From the NCBI GenBank assembly GCA_910577045.1, contig CAJTLB010000004.1, forward strand, positions 166,127-230,126: a DNA stretch of 64,000 nt, given 5' to 3'. Within the stretch, counting starts at the first letter, position 1. Each line of letters opens with the position of its first letter. The notes under the pieces were generated by a model. That model did no database searches and was not told where the DNA came from. It saw nothing but the letters and a program-made list of their open reading frames with translations. Below, piece by piece: positions 26,086 to 35,806 of this stretch. Both the position numbers and the translations under genes were made by a program. This stretch comes from an uncultured Lachnospiraceae bacterium (GTDB lineage Bacteria; Bacillota; Clostridia; Lachnospirales; Lachnospiraceae).

Positions 26086-27594
26086 TTATCTATAACAAAC
26101 AAATAATAATTTTATTATAATATACATATTAATAGTATACATTAATAGAATACTATAATCACAACAAGAACCTTCATCATTAATATATTTACCCTTAGGG
26201 ACAATTGAAAACAATAACGGAGCTAAGAGTGGCATAAAATACCTTCCTTGCACTCCCCTCACTATTGTATTCTCTACTTCTGTACATGTAATATATAAAC
26301 TAGTAAAAATTAATACTATTGAAATAAATACTGCTAATATAATACTTAATTGAATTTTCCTCCTCTCAAATTTAAAAATCATTTTGCCAGTATTATAAAT
26401 AAGTATCCAGCCTGATATAGAAATTATCTTTTCATTCATTCCTATATTCAGCCATCCTAACCAATTACCAAGCATTGTTTGTATATACCAATTCCACCTT
26501 ATAGTTATTGTTCTAAACAATATTTCTATAAATTTAAATGGATTATGCAAGATATATTGTACCTGTTTTTCTGCATCCACACTATTTCCAAAATTTAAAC
26601 CATATAAATTACAGATATATGCCCAACCAAAACACAAAATACACATTAATACTATTCCACTTACAACCATAAAAAAATACTTAGTTTTATTAAATCTGTT
26701 TATAGGAATTAAAAATAATAATATTAGTAACGGGACATAAACAAACTTGCAAAGACTAATAAAAACAACAAACAAATATAAACATAAATAATGTTTCCAT
26801 TTCATTTTACCTGAATATTCATACCTTAAATAGTATACAAATGCTACAAATGCGCAAAATACTGCTGTAATAATTCCATCTGGAGCTAAAGAAATTGCTT
26901 CATGTAAATTTCGTGGAAGCAACGCCAATAATAAAATAACTTTTTTACCATATGGGATGTATTTTATTGCTATCCAAAATATTAACATTGTTGTTAAAAA
27001 ATTTAATAGCCGTCCTACATATGCAATCAAAACTAATTTCTTTGTAAAAAGATTTGCTATTTTTATTCCTATTGCCTGTGGAATATAATTTGTAGGTGCA
27101 ACTATTGCAGAAGTTGGAAAAGGAATAAATACCTTATCAGATAATTCCATTTTAAAATCATCCATAATATTTTTCATTGACACTTTTATATTTCCATATT
27201 CAATTTCTGCTATTTCTTTTGGTAATTCTCTCCCCACTCCATATTCAGTAGACTCTGTTAATAAATATCCCTGGCTTATTTCATATGCTCTTATAAAATG
27301 TGCTCCCTCATCATGAACCCTTAAAAAAGGTAATATAATCATATAAATAATCCCTAATACAAAATAAATAAATAAAAAACATTTTTCAATAGAATTATTT
27401 TTTAATAAAAATATTCCTATACTTATAACTGCAAATATAATCAATACTATAACAAAATTTATAAAGTTCTCTATATTCATATACTTTTTAACATAATTTG
27501 TATAACGAATATATCCATAAATAGCTATAAAAAAAACTAAAAATATTTCTAAAACAAGAAATATTCGTTTTTTATTTATTTTTAAAAAAGGCAT
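26086..27594 (-). CDS. DUF2142 multi-pass membrane protein
   Basis: 502 aa with about 11-12 membrane segments. The first loop contains FLRVHDEGAHFIRAYEISQG, the acidic HDE motif characteristic of DUF2142 and GT-C-like transferases. Later loops contain LAPDGI and a GRYFMPLLAPLLFS segment. It is likely a GT-C-fold glycosyltransferase using the lipid-linked sugar made by the upstream-lying partner at 25.4-26.1 kb. Its first 23 bp overlap the 3' end of the preceding GT2 gene. Confidence 0.78.
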   Translation of the reverse strand: MPFLKINKKRIFLVLEIFLVFFIAIYGYIRYTNYVKKYMNIENFINFVIVLIIFAVISIGIFLLKNNSIEKCFLFIYFVLGIIYMIILPFLRVHDEGAHFIRAYEISQGYLLTESTEYGVGRELPKEIAEIEYGNIKVSMKNIMDDFKMELSDKVFIPFPTSAIVAPTNYIPQAIGIKIANLFTKKLVLIAYVGRLLNFLTTMLIFWIAIKYIPYGKKVILLLALLPRNLHEAISLAPDGIITAVFCAFVAFVYYLRYEYSGKMKWKHYLCLYLFVVFISLCKFVYVPLLILLFLIPINRFNKTKYFFMVVSGIVLMCILCFGWAYICNLYGLNFGNSVDAEKQVQYILHNPFKFIEILFRTITIRWNWYIQTMLGNWLGWLNIGMNEKIISISGWILIYNTGKMIFKFERRKIQLSIILAVFISIVLIFTSLYITCTEVENTIVRGVQGRYFMPLLAPLLFSIVPKGKYINDEGSCCDYSILLMYTINMYIIIKLLFVCYR

Positions 27595-28591
27595 GTTTAT
27601 TCTTTCCCCCTAACTTACATATAACCCATAATATAAGAATATATCCCCTTTTTATACAGTACCATATTAACCATTCCTTTTTCTTCCATTTATTACAAAA
27701 AATAATATCATTACATATTTTATCATTAATAATTTCTTTTATTTGTTTTATCTCTTGAATAAATGTACTATTACTAACTCCTATATTAACAAACACGGTT
27801 TTTATTGCACTCATTAAAAATCCTACAACTTCTTTCTGATTCCTTTGATATCCTCCATTTTTCACCATAATATATAGAAAACTTTCATACATTATTTTCT
27901 GACGTTCCCATATTTTTTGTGTATTATAACTTTGGTTTGACAAAGAAGATACATTATACCTATAATGATATAAACACTTAGAAGATATATATATTTCCTC
28001 TATATATATTAGATATCTCATATTAAAAACAAAATCTTCTCCTACCTTTTCGTGCTCCTCAAAATAAATACCATTTGCCTTTATAATTTCTGTAATATAT
28101 AGCTTATTATCTGGTGAACCAAAAAAGACCCCTGATTTATATTTAGACAATTGATATAAATAGTCTTTTATACTAAGAGGGCCATCAACTTGATATGGCT
28201 GCACTTTTTTCCATTCTTCCTTTTGATATGCAGTCTGCATATCTATACTACAAACAGCCATCCCATTCTTTATTTGTTTTATCCCTTTTATTAATGTTTC
28301 TGTTATTTCAGGCGAAAGTATATCATCACTATCTACAAATTGTATATATTCTCCCCTAGCCTGTTTAATCCCTGTATTCCTAGCAGCACCTGCTCCTGAA
28401 TTTTCTTGATGAATCACCTTAATTCTATTATCTTTTATTGCTAACCTATCACATATTATCCCACTTTTATCAGTAGAGCCATCATCTACTAAAATAATTT
28501 CTATATTTTGATAACTTTGTCTTACTATAGATTGCACACATTCAAATAAAAATTTTTCTGAATTATATACTGGAACTACAATAGATACCAT
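27572..28591 (-). CDS. GT2 family glycosyltransferase
   Basis: 339 aa. MVSIVVPVYNSEKFLFECV, IEIILVDDGSTDKSGIICD, VIHQENSGAGAARNTGIKQA and YIQFVDSDDIL (DXD) form a full GT-A core. The C-terminal part is hydrophobic at IWYCIKRGYILILWVI, perhaps a membrane anchor. It closely resembles EpsH/CpsJ-type capsule transferases. Donor and acceptor are unknown. Confidence 0.88.
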   Translation of the reverse strand: MVSIVVPVYNSEKFLFECVQSIVRQSYQNIEIILVDDGSTDKSGIICDRLAIKDNRIKVIHQENSGAGAARNTGIKQARGEYIQFVDSDDILSPEITETLIKGIKQIKNGMAVCSIDMQTAYQKEEWKKVQPYQVDGPLSIKDYLYQLSKYKSGVFFGSPDNKLYITEIIKANGIYFEEHEKVGEDFVFNMRYLIYIEEIYISSKCLYHYRYNVSSLSNQSYNTQKIWERQKIMYESFLYIMVKNGGYQRNQKEVVGFLMSAIKTVFVNIGVSNSTFIQEIKQIKEIINDKICNDIIFCNKWKKKEWLIWYCIKRGYILILWVICKLGGKNKHAFFKNK

Positions 28592-28602
28592 ATTTTTCCC
28601 CT

Positions 28603-29649
28603 TTAAAATGATGATATAATACGATATATAACAGAATTAAATGGTATATGCCATAGACAATTTATAATTGCTATTCCTGTAAATATAATTATTATTTTAG
28701 TCCTTTCCTTTTTATTAAGATATTTTATAATAGACCCCAGCATAACTATATCCAGAAAGAAAACAGGCTTATAAACACGGTAAAATAATTTATTTAACAT
28801 AAATAAAATTAAAATAATCACCATACACATATTTATTTTACAAACAAAATCAATAAAATTTCTTTCTACTTTTACCATTTTCTCTTTAGGCGCCTTCTTC
28901 CACAGATAATACACTCCCCAAAAAGTAACCAGTTGTATTCCCCATGAACCAATCCAGCCTATACCCGCATTTCGTGCAATTTCTATAATATAATGGGCTT
29001 TACTAGGTATAATAAAATATAATTGATCCAATAAAAAATCCAGCCGTATTACAAAACTAACTGCAACTGTTATTAATAATAAAAAAGTTGTATTCCTTCT
29101 TGATAATTTTAACTTTCTTACTATAATAAAAGGTAAATAAATAATAGAAGAAACATGGATAGTTGTTGCAATTAATATACTTATAATAAAAGAAATATAT
29201 CTTTTATGTAAAAGTCTAGAAAAAGCAAATATCACAATACTACTCCCAATCCAAAACCGAATTTCAAAAAGATCACTAAAAGCTGGAAAAAATAAGTAAA
29301 CAAAAAATAATATTCCATAATTGGTATTTAACTCTTTTATCGCCAAATATCTTAATAACCAACATATTATATTAATAATTAATAATGAGGCTGAAAAACT
29401 CCCTGTAATGGTACCCAATATCTTGAATATCATATAAAAGCCAAATTCTGTCCTGGAAAATATATTGAATCTATTACTCATTGCTAATAAATATACATTC
29501 TTATAATTTTCAAAGTCAGCTCGTTCTGCAAACATAAACCAAAATGTCAATAAACTTATCCCCAATAAAAATATATACTTATTATATTTCTTATTAACTC
29601 CTAAAATATAATTATATATCTGTAAAACAAATGTTACTGCACATGACAT
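28603..29649 (-). CDS. Wzy/EpsG-like polysaccharide polymerase
   Basis: 348 aa with about ten hydrophobic segments. The layout fits the EpsG family: RADFENYKNVYLLAM (the conserved Y-x-x-Y loop near the N-terminus), FEIRFWIGSSIVIFAFSRLL and HVSSIIYLPFIIV. It is the only candidate repeat-unit polymerase in the cluster. It works with the Wzz-like protein at 39.0-40.1 kb. The start overlaps the upstream GT2 by 16 bp. Confidence 0.75.
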   Translation of the reverse strand: MSCAVTFVLQIYNYILGVNKKYNKYIFLLGISLLTFWFMFAERADFENYKNVYLLAMSNRFNIFSRTEFGFYMIFKILGTITGSFSASLLIINIICWLLRYLAIKELNTNYGILFFVYLFFPAFSDLFEIRFWIGSSIVIFAFSRLLHKRYISFIISILIATTIHVSSIIYLPFIIVRKLKLSRRNTTFLLLITVAVSFVIRLDFLLDQLYFIIPSKAHYIIEIARNAGIGWIGSWGIQLVTFWGVYYLWKKAPKEKMVKVERNFIDFVCKINMCMVIILILFMLNKLFYRVYKPVFFLDIVMLGSIIKYLNKKERTKIIIIFTGIAIINCLWHIPFNSVIYRIISSF

Positions 29650-30470
29650 TTGTATATCTCCTTTCGCATACCATCAAAAATACCCTTGTTCATTGCCTTA
29701 CATTTTTTCATTTTATCCTTTTCAAAAACTAGAATTTTTATATACTGTTTTATTATCCTAATATATATATTCTGATGGTTCGATATCTCTTTATGCTTCC
29801 GATAAGTATAAATAAGGTTCCTTAGTAAATAATAGCATCGTAATGGAGAATGGTTTGTAATATATATTTTTTTCCCTAGGATACTTTTTATTTCCAATTT
29901 TCCTAAACTATGCTGCATTAAAACAGAATTACATTTTAATATTTTATAATTTTGTTTTTTTACTCTAATACAATACTCAAAATCTACATAATCAATAAAT
30001 AGCCATTCATCAAACCCTTTTAATTTTTGCCATATTTCCACATTATGGAAAGAACCAGACGTAATACAATCATCTACATATTCCTTCTCAACAATATATT
30101 CCTCAGATATTGTAGTATTAATATTTTGAACCCTACATGTTATTATAGCAATTTCTTTTGATATATTTTTTAAATATATCTGTATCCCTTCTTTGTGGAA
30201 TTTTGAATCTTGATCTAGTGTCAATACCCATTGAAAACTATTTTCTACGGCATATTCCATTATCTGGTTTAAAGCCTGCGCAATTCCCATATTAATGGAA
30301 TTTTTTATTAATATCACATTATCTTTTTTTGTGATAGCCTCTTCTATTTCTTGAATATTTTTAGAAGAATTATCTATCAAAACTATTTTATTATTTTCCC
30401 AATTTTGTAGGTTAAAATAAAGATTTTTTATTTCTGGATTATATAACACTATACCGATTAAATATTTCAT
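29634..30470 (-). CDS. GT2 glycosyltransferase, rhamnosyltransferase-like
   Basis: 278 aa. YLIGIVLYNPEIKNLYFNL, KIVLIDNSSKNIQEIEEA, SINMGIAQALNQIMEYA, then VLTLDQDSKF (DQD in place of DXD) match the RfbF-like branch of GT2. Later CITSGSFHNVEIWQKLKGF and FIDYVDFEYCIRVK also fit. In this branch dTDP-rhamnose is a common donor, but no rml genes lie in this window, so the donor is open. Confidence 0.82.
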   Translation of the reverse strand: MKYLIGIVLYNPEIKNLYFNLQNWENNKIVLIDNSSKNIQEIEEAITKKDNVILIKNSINMGIAQALNQIMEYAVENSFQWVLTLDQDSKFHKEGIQIYLKNISKEIAIITCRVQNINTTISEEYIVEKEYVDDCITSGSFHNVEIWQKLKGFDEWLFIDYVDFEYCIRVKKQNYKILKCNSVLMQHSLGKLEIKSILGKKIYITNHSPLRCYYLLRNLIYTYRKHKEISNHQNIYIRIIKQYIKILVFEKDKMKKCKAMNKGIFDGMRKEIYKCHVQ

Positions 30471-30485
30471 TTATTCTCCATTCCG

Positions 30486-31409
30486 CTATTTATAACACAT
30501 ATATAGGTTCGCAAGAGAAACCTTCTTATTTATAAATTGGTTTCTACACAAAAGTTCTCTTAATAAAGGTACCAATTTTTTGTGTTCTAATCCATAAACA
30601 GAATATTGCAAAATTTCTATCGCTACTTTCAATTTCTTTTTATCTTCTTTCGAAATACTACTTTCCAAATTCTTTATAATATATTGAAAATAAGCTAACC
30701 TACACTTTCTTCCTTCTATATATCTATTTTTATCACTAAGAACCCCATACTTATTCTTTGAAATACCCGAAGTATTATTACTATGGATTCTCCGCTTTAC
30801 AAGATTACTATCTATCTGGTACAATGCCCCCTGCGCCGCTGCTATTAAACAAAAAGGAACATCAAATGTTAATCCCGAACTTTTTACATCTTCTACATAA
30901 TCGTTAAATAATTCTCGTTTAAGTGCCAATAAATGCCCTGCTCCTAAGCATGTCCGTACCTCTTTATCAAAACTTATTTGTGATATTTTCCCTGTTTCTT
31001 TTACCGGTTTTTGAGCAACCTTTCCTTGTTCATCTATTCTTTTTTCTTTACAAATTAATGCTTTTATTTGATTATTGTTTTCTAGTATCTCTGCCATACT
31101 ACTTATTTTGTTATTTAACCATATATCATCTTGGTCACACATAAAAATTATCTTTCCATTTGTCCTTTTTATACAAGAGAAGAAATTATCTACAAATCCA
31201 TAATTTTTATTATTTTGATACACAGTCCAAGTTTTCTCTAACCCTTTTTCATGAATAAACTTTTGCACTATAGAATATGTGTTATCTGTAGAACAATCAT
31301 CTGCTATTACTACCTCATCTGGTTTCCTATCCTGGCAATAAATAGAATACAATAATTCTTCAATATATTTTGAACCATTATATGTTGTAATAGCAACTGA
31401 AACACACAT
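30486..31409 (-). CDS. GT2 family glycosyltransferase
   Basis: 307 aa. VSVAITTYNGSKYIEELL, DEVVIADDCSTDNTYSIV, NNKNYGFVDNFFSCIKRTN and IIFMCDQDDIWLNNKI (DQDD motif) place it in the GT2 branch around capsule rhamnosyl- and alpha-L-transferases. AGHLLALKRELFNDY and DVPFCLIAAAQGALYQID follow as in that branch. Donor unknown. It is spaced 15 bp from the following GT2. Confidence 0.85.
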   Translation of the reverse strand: MCVSVAITTYNGSKYIEELLYSIYCQDRKPDEVVIADDCSTDNTYSIVQKFIHEKGLEKTWTVYQNNKNYGFVDNFFSCIKRTNGKIIFMCDQDDIWLNNKISSMAEILENNNQIKALICKEKRIDEQGKVAQKPVKETGKISQISFDKEVRTCLGAGHLLALKRELFNDYVEDVKSSGLTFDVPFCLIAAAQGALYQIDSNLVKRRIHSNNTSGISKNKYGVLSDKNRYIEGRKCRLAYFQYIIKNLESSISKEDKKKLKVAIEILQYSVYGLEHKKLVPLLRELLCRNQFINKKVSLANLYMCYK

Positions 31410-31418
31410 CTCATACTC

Positions 31419-32507
31419 TCACTTTCTAATAAACTTTTTTACTTCTTTTTTATACATTCTTTCTCGGAAATAAGTTTGTATTTTGGCCCCTATTGCATAG
31501 TAATTCATTTTACTTATTAACCATTGAATATTATGCTTTCCAAATTTCTCATTAATAACCTTTTGAAACTGCTCTTTACGTAATCTTTCATATTGTCCAA
31601 TATTTTTTATATCTTGTATCTTTTTAGATGCCTCTAATAACTCTTCTTGAATATTATAAGGTTCTATTTCTATATCGCCCATATAAAACCCTATTTCTTT
31701 ATAATCTTGTATTTTATTATGATCAATTGTAACTTCCATTACAAAAGATTTTCTGTTATTCTCATTTAACGCCACTTCAAATTTACCATTTATTGATTTA
31801 CAATCATCAAACAAAGCATTTCCTTGGCTATACATAATTAATGAATTATTAATATTAGAAATCCCCTGAATGACATGTGGGTGATGTCCATGAATAATTA
31901 CTGGTTTTTTCATGGCAATTTTCTTTACCAGACAAATATGTTCATATGCTGGATAATTGGTATGTTCCATTCCCCAATGTATCGATAAAACAGAAAAAGC
32001 ATTTCTTTTTTCATCTTTTTTCAGTTGACAAAATACACTTTCTTCTGTTAAAAGATTAATGCCCTTTCCATTATTTGTCTTACAATAACCTGTCCCATTT
32101 GTACTATAACAGCAAAAACCTGAAAAACTTATTTTTTGTCCCTGTTTTTCTATCAATAATTCCTTTCCATCTATTCCATACCACTTTATTTTTGCATTTT
32201 CTAAGACATTTATCGTTTCTTCTAAACCTTTTCTCCCAAAATCCATAATATGATTATTTGCCAAAGTTACTGCATCTATTCCTAGATATTTTAACACCCC
32301 TACATTAACTACTGAAGACTTTAAGTGCATAGATTTACATACAAATGTACTTTTTCTTTCTGTCAATGGAGATTCCAAATTAGCAATCCTATAATCGTAG
32401 TTTTTTAATATTTTTTTCAAATATTCTATTTCATCTCTAACATTAGGGTTATTATTCAAATTATATTTACCGATTAAAGCGATATCTCCAAGAAAAGCTA
32501 TCTTCAT
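31419..32507 (-). CDS. CapA-family metallophosphatase-like protein (copy 2)
   Basis: 362 aa. MKIAFLGDIALIGKYNL, YRIANLESPLTERKS, AVTLANNHIMDFGRKGLEE, LSIHWGMEHTNYPAYEH, VIIHGHHPHVIQGIS and MYSQGNALFDDC give the full CapA metal-site set. Like copy 1 it is followed within a few bases by a TupA-like ATP-grasp gene. The two CapA proteins share order of motifs but differ widely in sequence, so this is an old duplication or two independent acquisitions. Confidence 0.8.
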   Translation of the reverse strand: MKIAFLGDIALIGKYNLNNNPNVRDEIEYLKKILKNYDYRIANLESPLTERKSTFVCKSMHLKSSVVNVGVLKYLGIDAVTLANNHIMDFGRKGLEETINVLENAKIKWYGIDGKELLIEKQGQKISFSGFCCYSTNGTGYCKTNNGKGINLLTEESVFCQLKKDEKRNAFSVLSIHWGMEHTNYPAYEHICLVKKIAMKKPVIIHGHHPHVIQGISNINNSLIMYSQGNALFDDCKSINGKFEVALNENNRKSFVMEVTIDHNKIQDYKEIGFYMGDIEIEPYNIQEELLEASKKIQDIKNIGQYERLRKEQFQKVINEKFGKHNIQWLISKMNYYAIGAKIQTYFRERMYKKEVKKFIRK

Positions 32508-32510
32508 ATA

Positions 32511-33413
32511 TTATTCCTTTCTTAATAAGGGCAATATAAATTTTTCTCCTAATATATAATCAAATTTATCTGGCTCATATGTCATATACCCACTGCCATC
32601 AAAAAACGTAATTTCACCAAAATATATTTTTCCATCAATATTATACAAATCAATCCTTGCATGCGGAAAATCTTGAGCTAAAATTTTTGCCATTTCTTTC
32701 ATCTTTTCAAAATTCTTTGGTTTTTCTGGTATAATATCACCGCGTAATTCATCTTTACGATAATATGGTAATGGTTCCAAATTCTCATTACATATTATAA
32801 ATTTTGCTTGCTTCCCCAACTTTCTGTCATAAATATAATTTATAACAAAAATTTCTCCATTAAAACAATAAAATTTATAATCACAAAGCCCATGTAATTC
32901 TTTTGTTTCTAATAATTCTTCAATAACAATCCTTGGTTTTTCTACACAATATACCCATTCTCTTCCAGCATCTATATTATGTTTTTTTAACCAATTTTTT
33001 GTATACTTTTTCAATTTTTTAATTTCATCTGCATTTATCTTAATATTTATATTTCGAATATATACTGCATTTCCCCCACCGCCATTCGAACTTTTTAATA
33101 CAAATTTATTTGGCAGCCTAGAAAAATTTATATCATCAAATTTATCATATACACCTAATAATTTAATTAGATTATCTCCATATCCTTTTTCCTTTACATA
33201 TTTTCTTACAAAATACTTGTCTGCACATTGTGCCATTTTATCATCTTTATAATAAAGCTTGTACCATTGTAATTTTTCTGTATAGCGTTTTGGATTTTCT
33301 AAATTCAAATATTGTCCTGTTTTAATCCTATACTGGATTTTTAACATAATTTTATCAGGAACCCAGCTAAATAACTTCAATATAAATAGTTTAATTTTCC
33401 TTTTTACATTCAT
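32511..33413 (-). CDS. TupA-like ATP-grasp protein (copy 2)
   Basis: 300 aa. QYRIKTGQYLNLENPKRYTE, LQWYKLYYKDDKMAQCADKY, FVLKSSNGGGGNAVYIR (ATP-binding loop), DYKFYCFNGEIFVINYIYDR and FPHARIDLYNIDGKIYFGE match copy 1 domain for domain. It overlaps the upstream GT4 by 23 bp. Its repeated pairing with a CapA gene is the best hint of function: two distinct ligase/CapA pairs could add two different amino-acid-like substituents. Confidence 0.8.
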   Translation of the reverse strand: MNVKRKIKLFILKLFSWVPDKIMLKIQYRIKTGQYLNLENPKRYTEKLQWYKLYYKDDKMAQCADKYFVRKYVKEKGYGDNLIKLLGVYDKFDDINFSRLPNKFVLKSSNGGGGNAVYIRNINIKINADEIKKLKKYTKNWLKKHNIDAGREWVYCVEKPRIVIEELLETKELHGLCDYKFYCFNGEIFVINYIYDRKLGKQAKFIICNENLEPLPYYRKDELRGDIIPEKPKNFEKMKEMAKILAQDFPHARIDLYNIDGKIYFGEITFFDGSGYMTYEPDKFDYILGEKFILPLLRKE

Positions 33414-34515
33414 TAGCTCTTTTCCTATCTTTAATTAATTTTATCTGATTCACATATGCGTTTACTACTATATTTCTATCAAAGTTCTTCTTTACATGTT
33501 CTCTTCCTTCTAACCCCATCTTTCTTTTCTCTTCCCATGTAAGCGTCAAAAATTTCTCTATTTTTTCAATTAAATCCATACTATCTTTTTCTTTTACTAA
33601 ATACCCTGTTATACCATTTTTTATTGTCTCACGGCATCCACTTTTATCCGTAGTAATAATTGCCCTGCCACTTGCTGCACTTTCTAAAAGTACATTTGAC
33701 ATTCCTTCTGCATAATAACTTGGATGTATGGTACAATGGACTTTTTTTAATATTTCACGCATATCTTCCACTAAACCATGATAAATAATAATTTCATGTT
33801 TTTGATACTCTTCTAGCTTATATTTGTAATCTTCTTCATAGGAACCACAGATATGGAACCTAGTATAAGGATATTTTTTTCTAATAAATTTTGCTGCATC
33901 CAAGTATTGTTCTATTCCTTTTTCCTTCATAATCCGTGATATAAATACAAACTCAATGGTTTCTCCATGTGGGTATTCTTGTAATAAAAAATGCTCTAAA
34001 TTTACCCCTGATCCTGGAATTAATAGGTAATTATTATGCAACATTCCTTCTTTTAAAAATAATTTCATATTCTTTTCATTTTGAAAGAAAACACATTTTG
34101 CACCTTTAATGCCAATTTTATATAGTGCCATTACCACTTTTCCCAAAAGTCCTCCTGCTCCAGCTGCACTCCCTAAACCCGTAATATTTACTAGATATGG
34201 GATATGGCACATCCTACAAACCATTCCACCATATATATTAGGTTTAACTGTATATGTTAAAACCACCTCTGGTTTTTCTCTTTTTATGTGTTTGAAATAA
34301 TTAAAAAATAAAACTATATCCTGAGATGGATTTATCGATCTACGTCTTACATTTATATCAATAAATTTACAACCCATCTTTATAAATTTATTATCATATT
34401 TATTGTCTGCTGGAAATGACACTATTACCTCATTTTCTTCCAGTAATCTGTTTATCAATTCAAACCTAAAGGAGTATAATCCTGTACCTATATTACTTAA
34501 AATAAGTATTTTCAT
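33391..34515 (-). CDS. GT4 family glycosyltransferase
   Basis: 374 aa GT-B enzyme. N-terminal MKILILSNIGTGLYSFRFEL, then FISRIMKEKGIEQYLDAAK, FHICGSYEEDYKYKL, HPSYYAEGMSNVLLESAASG (the EX7E donor motif) and TDKSGCRETIKNGITGYLV. It resembles CapM/PglA-type transferases that add the second sugar after the initiating phosphoglycosyltransferase. The mid-N-terminal region has LLGKVVMALYKIGIKG, a possible membrane-contact helix. Confidence 0.88.
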   Translation of the reverse strand: MKILILSNIGTGLYSFRFELINRLLEENEVIVSFPADNKYDNKFIKMGCKFIDINVRRRSINPSQDIVLFFNYFKHIKREKPEVVLTYTVKPNIYGGMVCRMCHIPYLVNITGLGSAAGAGGLLGKVVMALYKIGIKGAKCVFFQNEKNMKLFLKEGMLHNNYLLIPGSGVNLEHFLLQEYPHGETIEFVFISRIMKEKGIEQYLDAAKFIRKKYPYTRFHICGSYEEDYKYKLEEYQKHEIIIYHGLVEDMREILKKVHCTIHPSYYAEGMSNVLLESAASGRAIITTDKSGCRETIKNGITGYLVKEKDSMDLIEKIEKFLTLTWEEKRKMGLEGREHVKKNFDRNIVVNAYVNQIKLIKDRKRANECKKEN

Positions 34516-34615
34516 TTATATATTAAATATCCTTTCTTTTTTACTACTAGCAAATAAACTCTATAACCGACTTCCAAATACATTAATTACCCTAGTTTTT
34601 TCCCTTTATAACAAA

Positions 34616-34851
34616 AAAGATATGGTATCCCCTATTAACTGAAAGGCTTTTACATAAGCATTTAAATAATATACATCATAAAAATGAAACCCATGCGCCA
34701 TATAAATAGTAAAAACCTTATACTTAAAAGATATTTCTTTTACCAAAGCAGACAATTCTTTATATGCTTTTATATTCTTTTTACTAAATGGATTCCTTTG
34801 AAAACAAATATCATGTTTATATACTCCATCTACTCTTTTATTATCTTCACC
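34616..34851 (-). pseudogene. remnant of a second GT4 glycosyltransferase
   Basis: One open frame reads GEDNKRVDGVYKHDICFQRN, then PFSKKNIKAYKELSALVKE, then YMAHGFHFYDVYY, and stops at 34616-34618. In CapM/PglA-type GT4 enzymes the stretch ending NIKAYKEL is separated by about 30 residues from the later AHGFHFY motif. Here they are almost fused, so an internal deletion plus loss of the C-terminal two thirds is evident. The remnant overlaps the ATP-grasp 3' end and fills the 315-bp gap before the intact GT4. Confidence 0.6.
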
Positions 34852-35801
34852 TCATTATATTTCATCATAATGATATTTTCTTGATATTTTCCTACTTGCA
34901 CCTCATTTGTGTTTCCTTCCAGATTTTTAACAATAAATTCCATAAAATTTACTCCACTTTCATACGCATGTGGATATCCTCCGCCAAATCGCGGATTGAC
35001 TTCTGAAATATAATATTTCCCATCTATTTCAAACAAATCGATATCAATAACACCTTTATATCCCATTTCTGTTACAAAAGTTTCTATTATTTGATATAAC
35101 TTGCTATCACAAAAAGATACTGCTTTATCTGTTTCTCCAGCCCGCATAGCAAGTTTTTTCTTTAAGAAAATAGAAATTACCTTTCCACTATTTAAATCAA
35201 TATAACAATCTGCTCCTATTTCTTGTCCTTTCAAATATTCTTGTATAATAATTTCTTCATTTTTTGATAACAATACTTCTAACATTTCTATCGAATTTAC
35301 ACAAGAAATTCCTAGAGAAGCGCTTCCTTTCCTTGGTTTTACAAATACTGGGAATTTACATCTATCTTGTAAAAGATTTTCTCGAAAACTGCTAATATTT
35401 AAATATGTTTCTGCACAACAATATTGATGTTCTTTTAACCAACTATACATCTTCCATTTATCTAATGCTAATTCACACACAGAATAAGAAGAACCAATTA
35501 CTTTAACCCCTATATCCCCTAACTTCTTTTCATATTCTGCTAATACAGCAAGTTCTGGATCAATTAATGACAATACTCCTACTATATTTTCTTTTTTACA
35601 GATTTCCATAATAGTTTCTATATATCCTTCTTCTCCAAGCCTTGGAACAATATAAAACTTATCCGCTGCATATAATGCAGGAGCCAGAATACTACAATCT
35701 GCTACTATCACTTTTCCTTTTCCATTCAGTGTCTCCCTAAAATACTCTACAATTTTATTTCTTGTTCCCACACTTAATAGCAGTATATTGATATTTTGCA
35801 T
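34830..35801 (-). CDS. ATP-grasp ligase (carbamoyl-phosphate-synthase-like fold)
   Basis: 323 aa. The N-terminal INILLLSVGTRNKIVEYFR preATP-grasp domain is followed by the ATP-grasp core: DKWKMYSWLKEH, FPVFVKPRKGSASLGISCV, IIQEYLKGQEIGADCYID and YYISEVNPRFGGGYPHAYE (metal-binding Glu/Asn). Such genes often sit beside the phosphoglycosyltransferase and aminotransferase in EPS loci. It may ligate an amino acid or other carboxylate to the 4-amino group made by the 37-38 kb aminotransferase, replacing the acetyltransferase of bacillosamine pathways. That is inference. Confidence 0.78.
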   Translation of the reverse strand: MQNINILLLSVGTRNKIVEYFRETLNGKGKVIVADCSILAPALYAADKFYIVPRLGEEGYIETIMEICKKENIVGVLSLIDPELAVLAEYEKKLGDIGVKVIGSSYSVCELALDKWKMYSWLKEHQYCCAETYLNISSFRENLLQDRCKFPVFVKPRKGSASLGISCVNSIEMLEVLLSKNEEIIIQEYLKGQEIGADCYIDLNSGKVISIFLKKKLAMRAGETDKAVSFCDSKLYQIIETFVTEMGYKGVIDIDLFEIDGKYYISEVNPRFGGGYPHAYESGVNFMEFIVKNLEGNTNEVQVGKYQENIIMMKYNEVKIIKE

Positions 35802-35806
35802 CTGTT

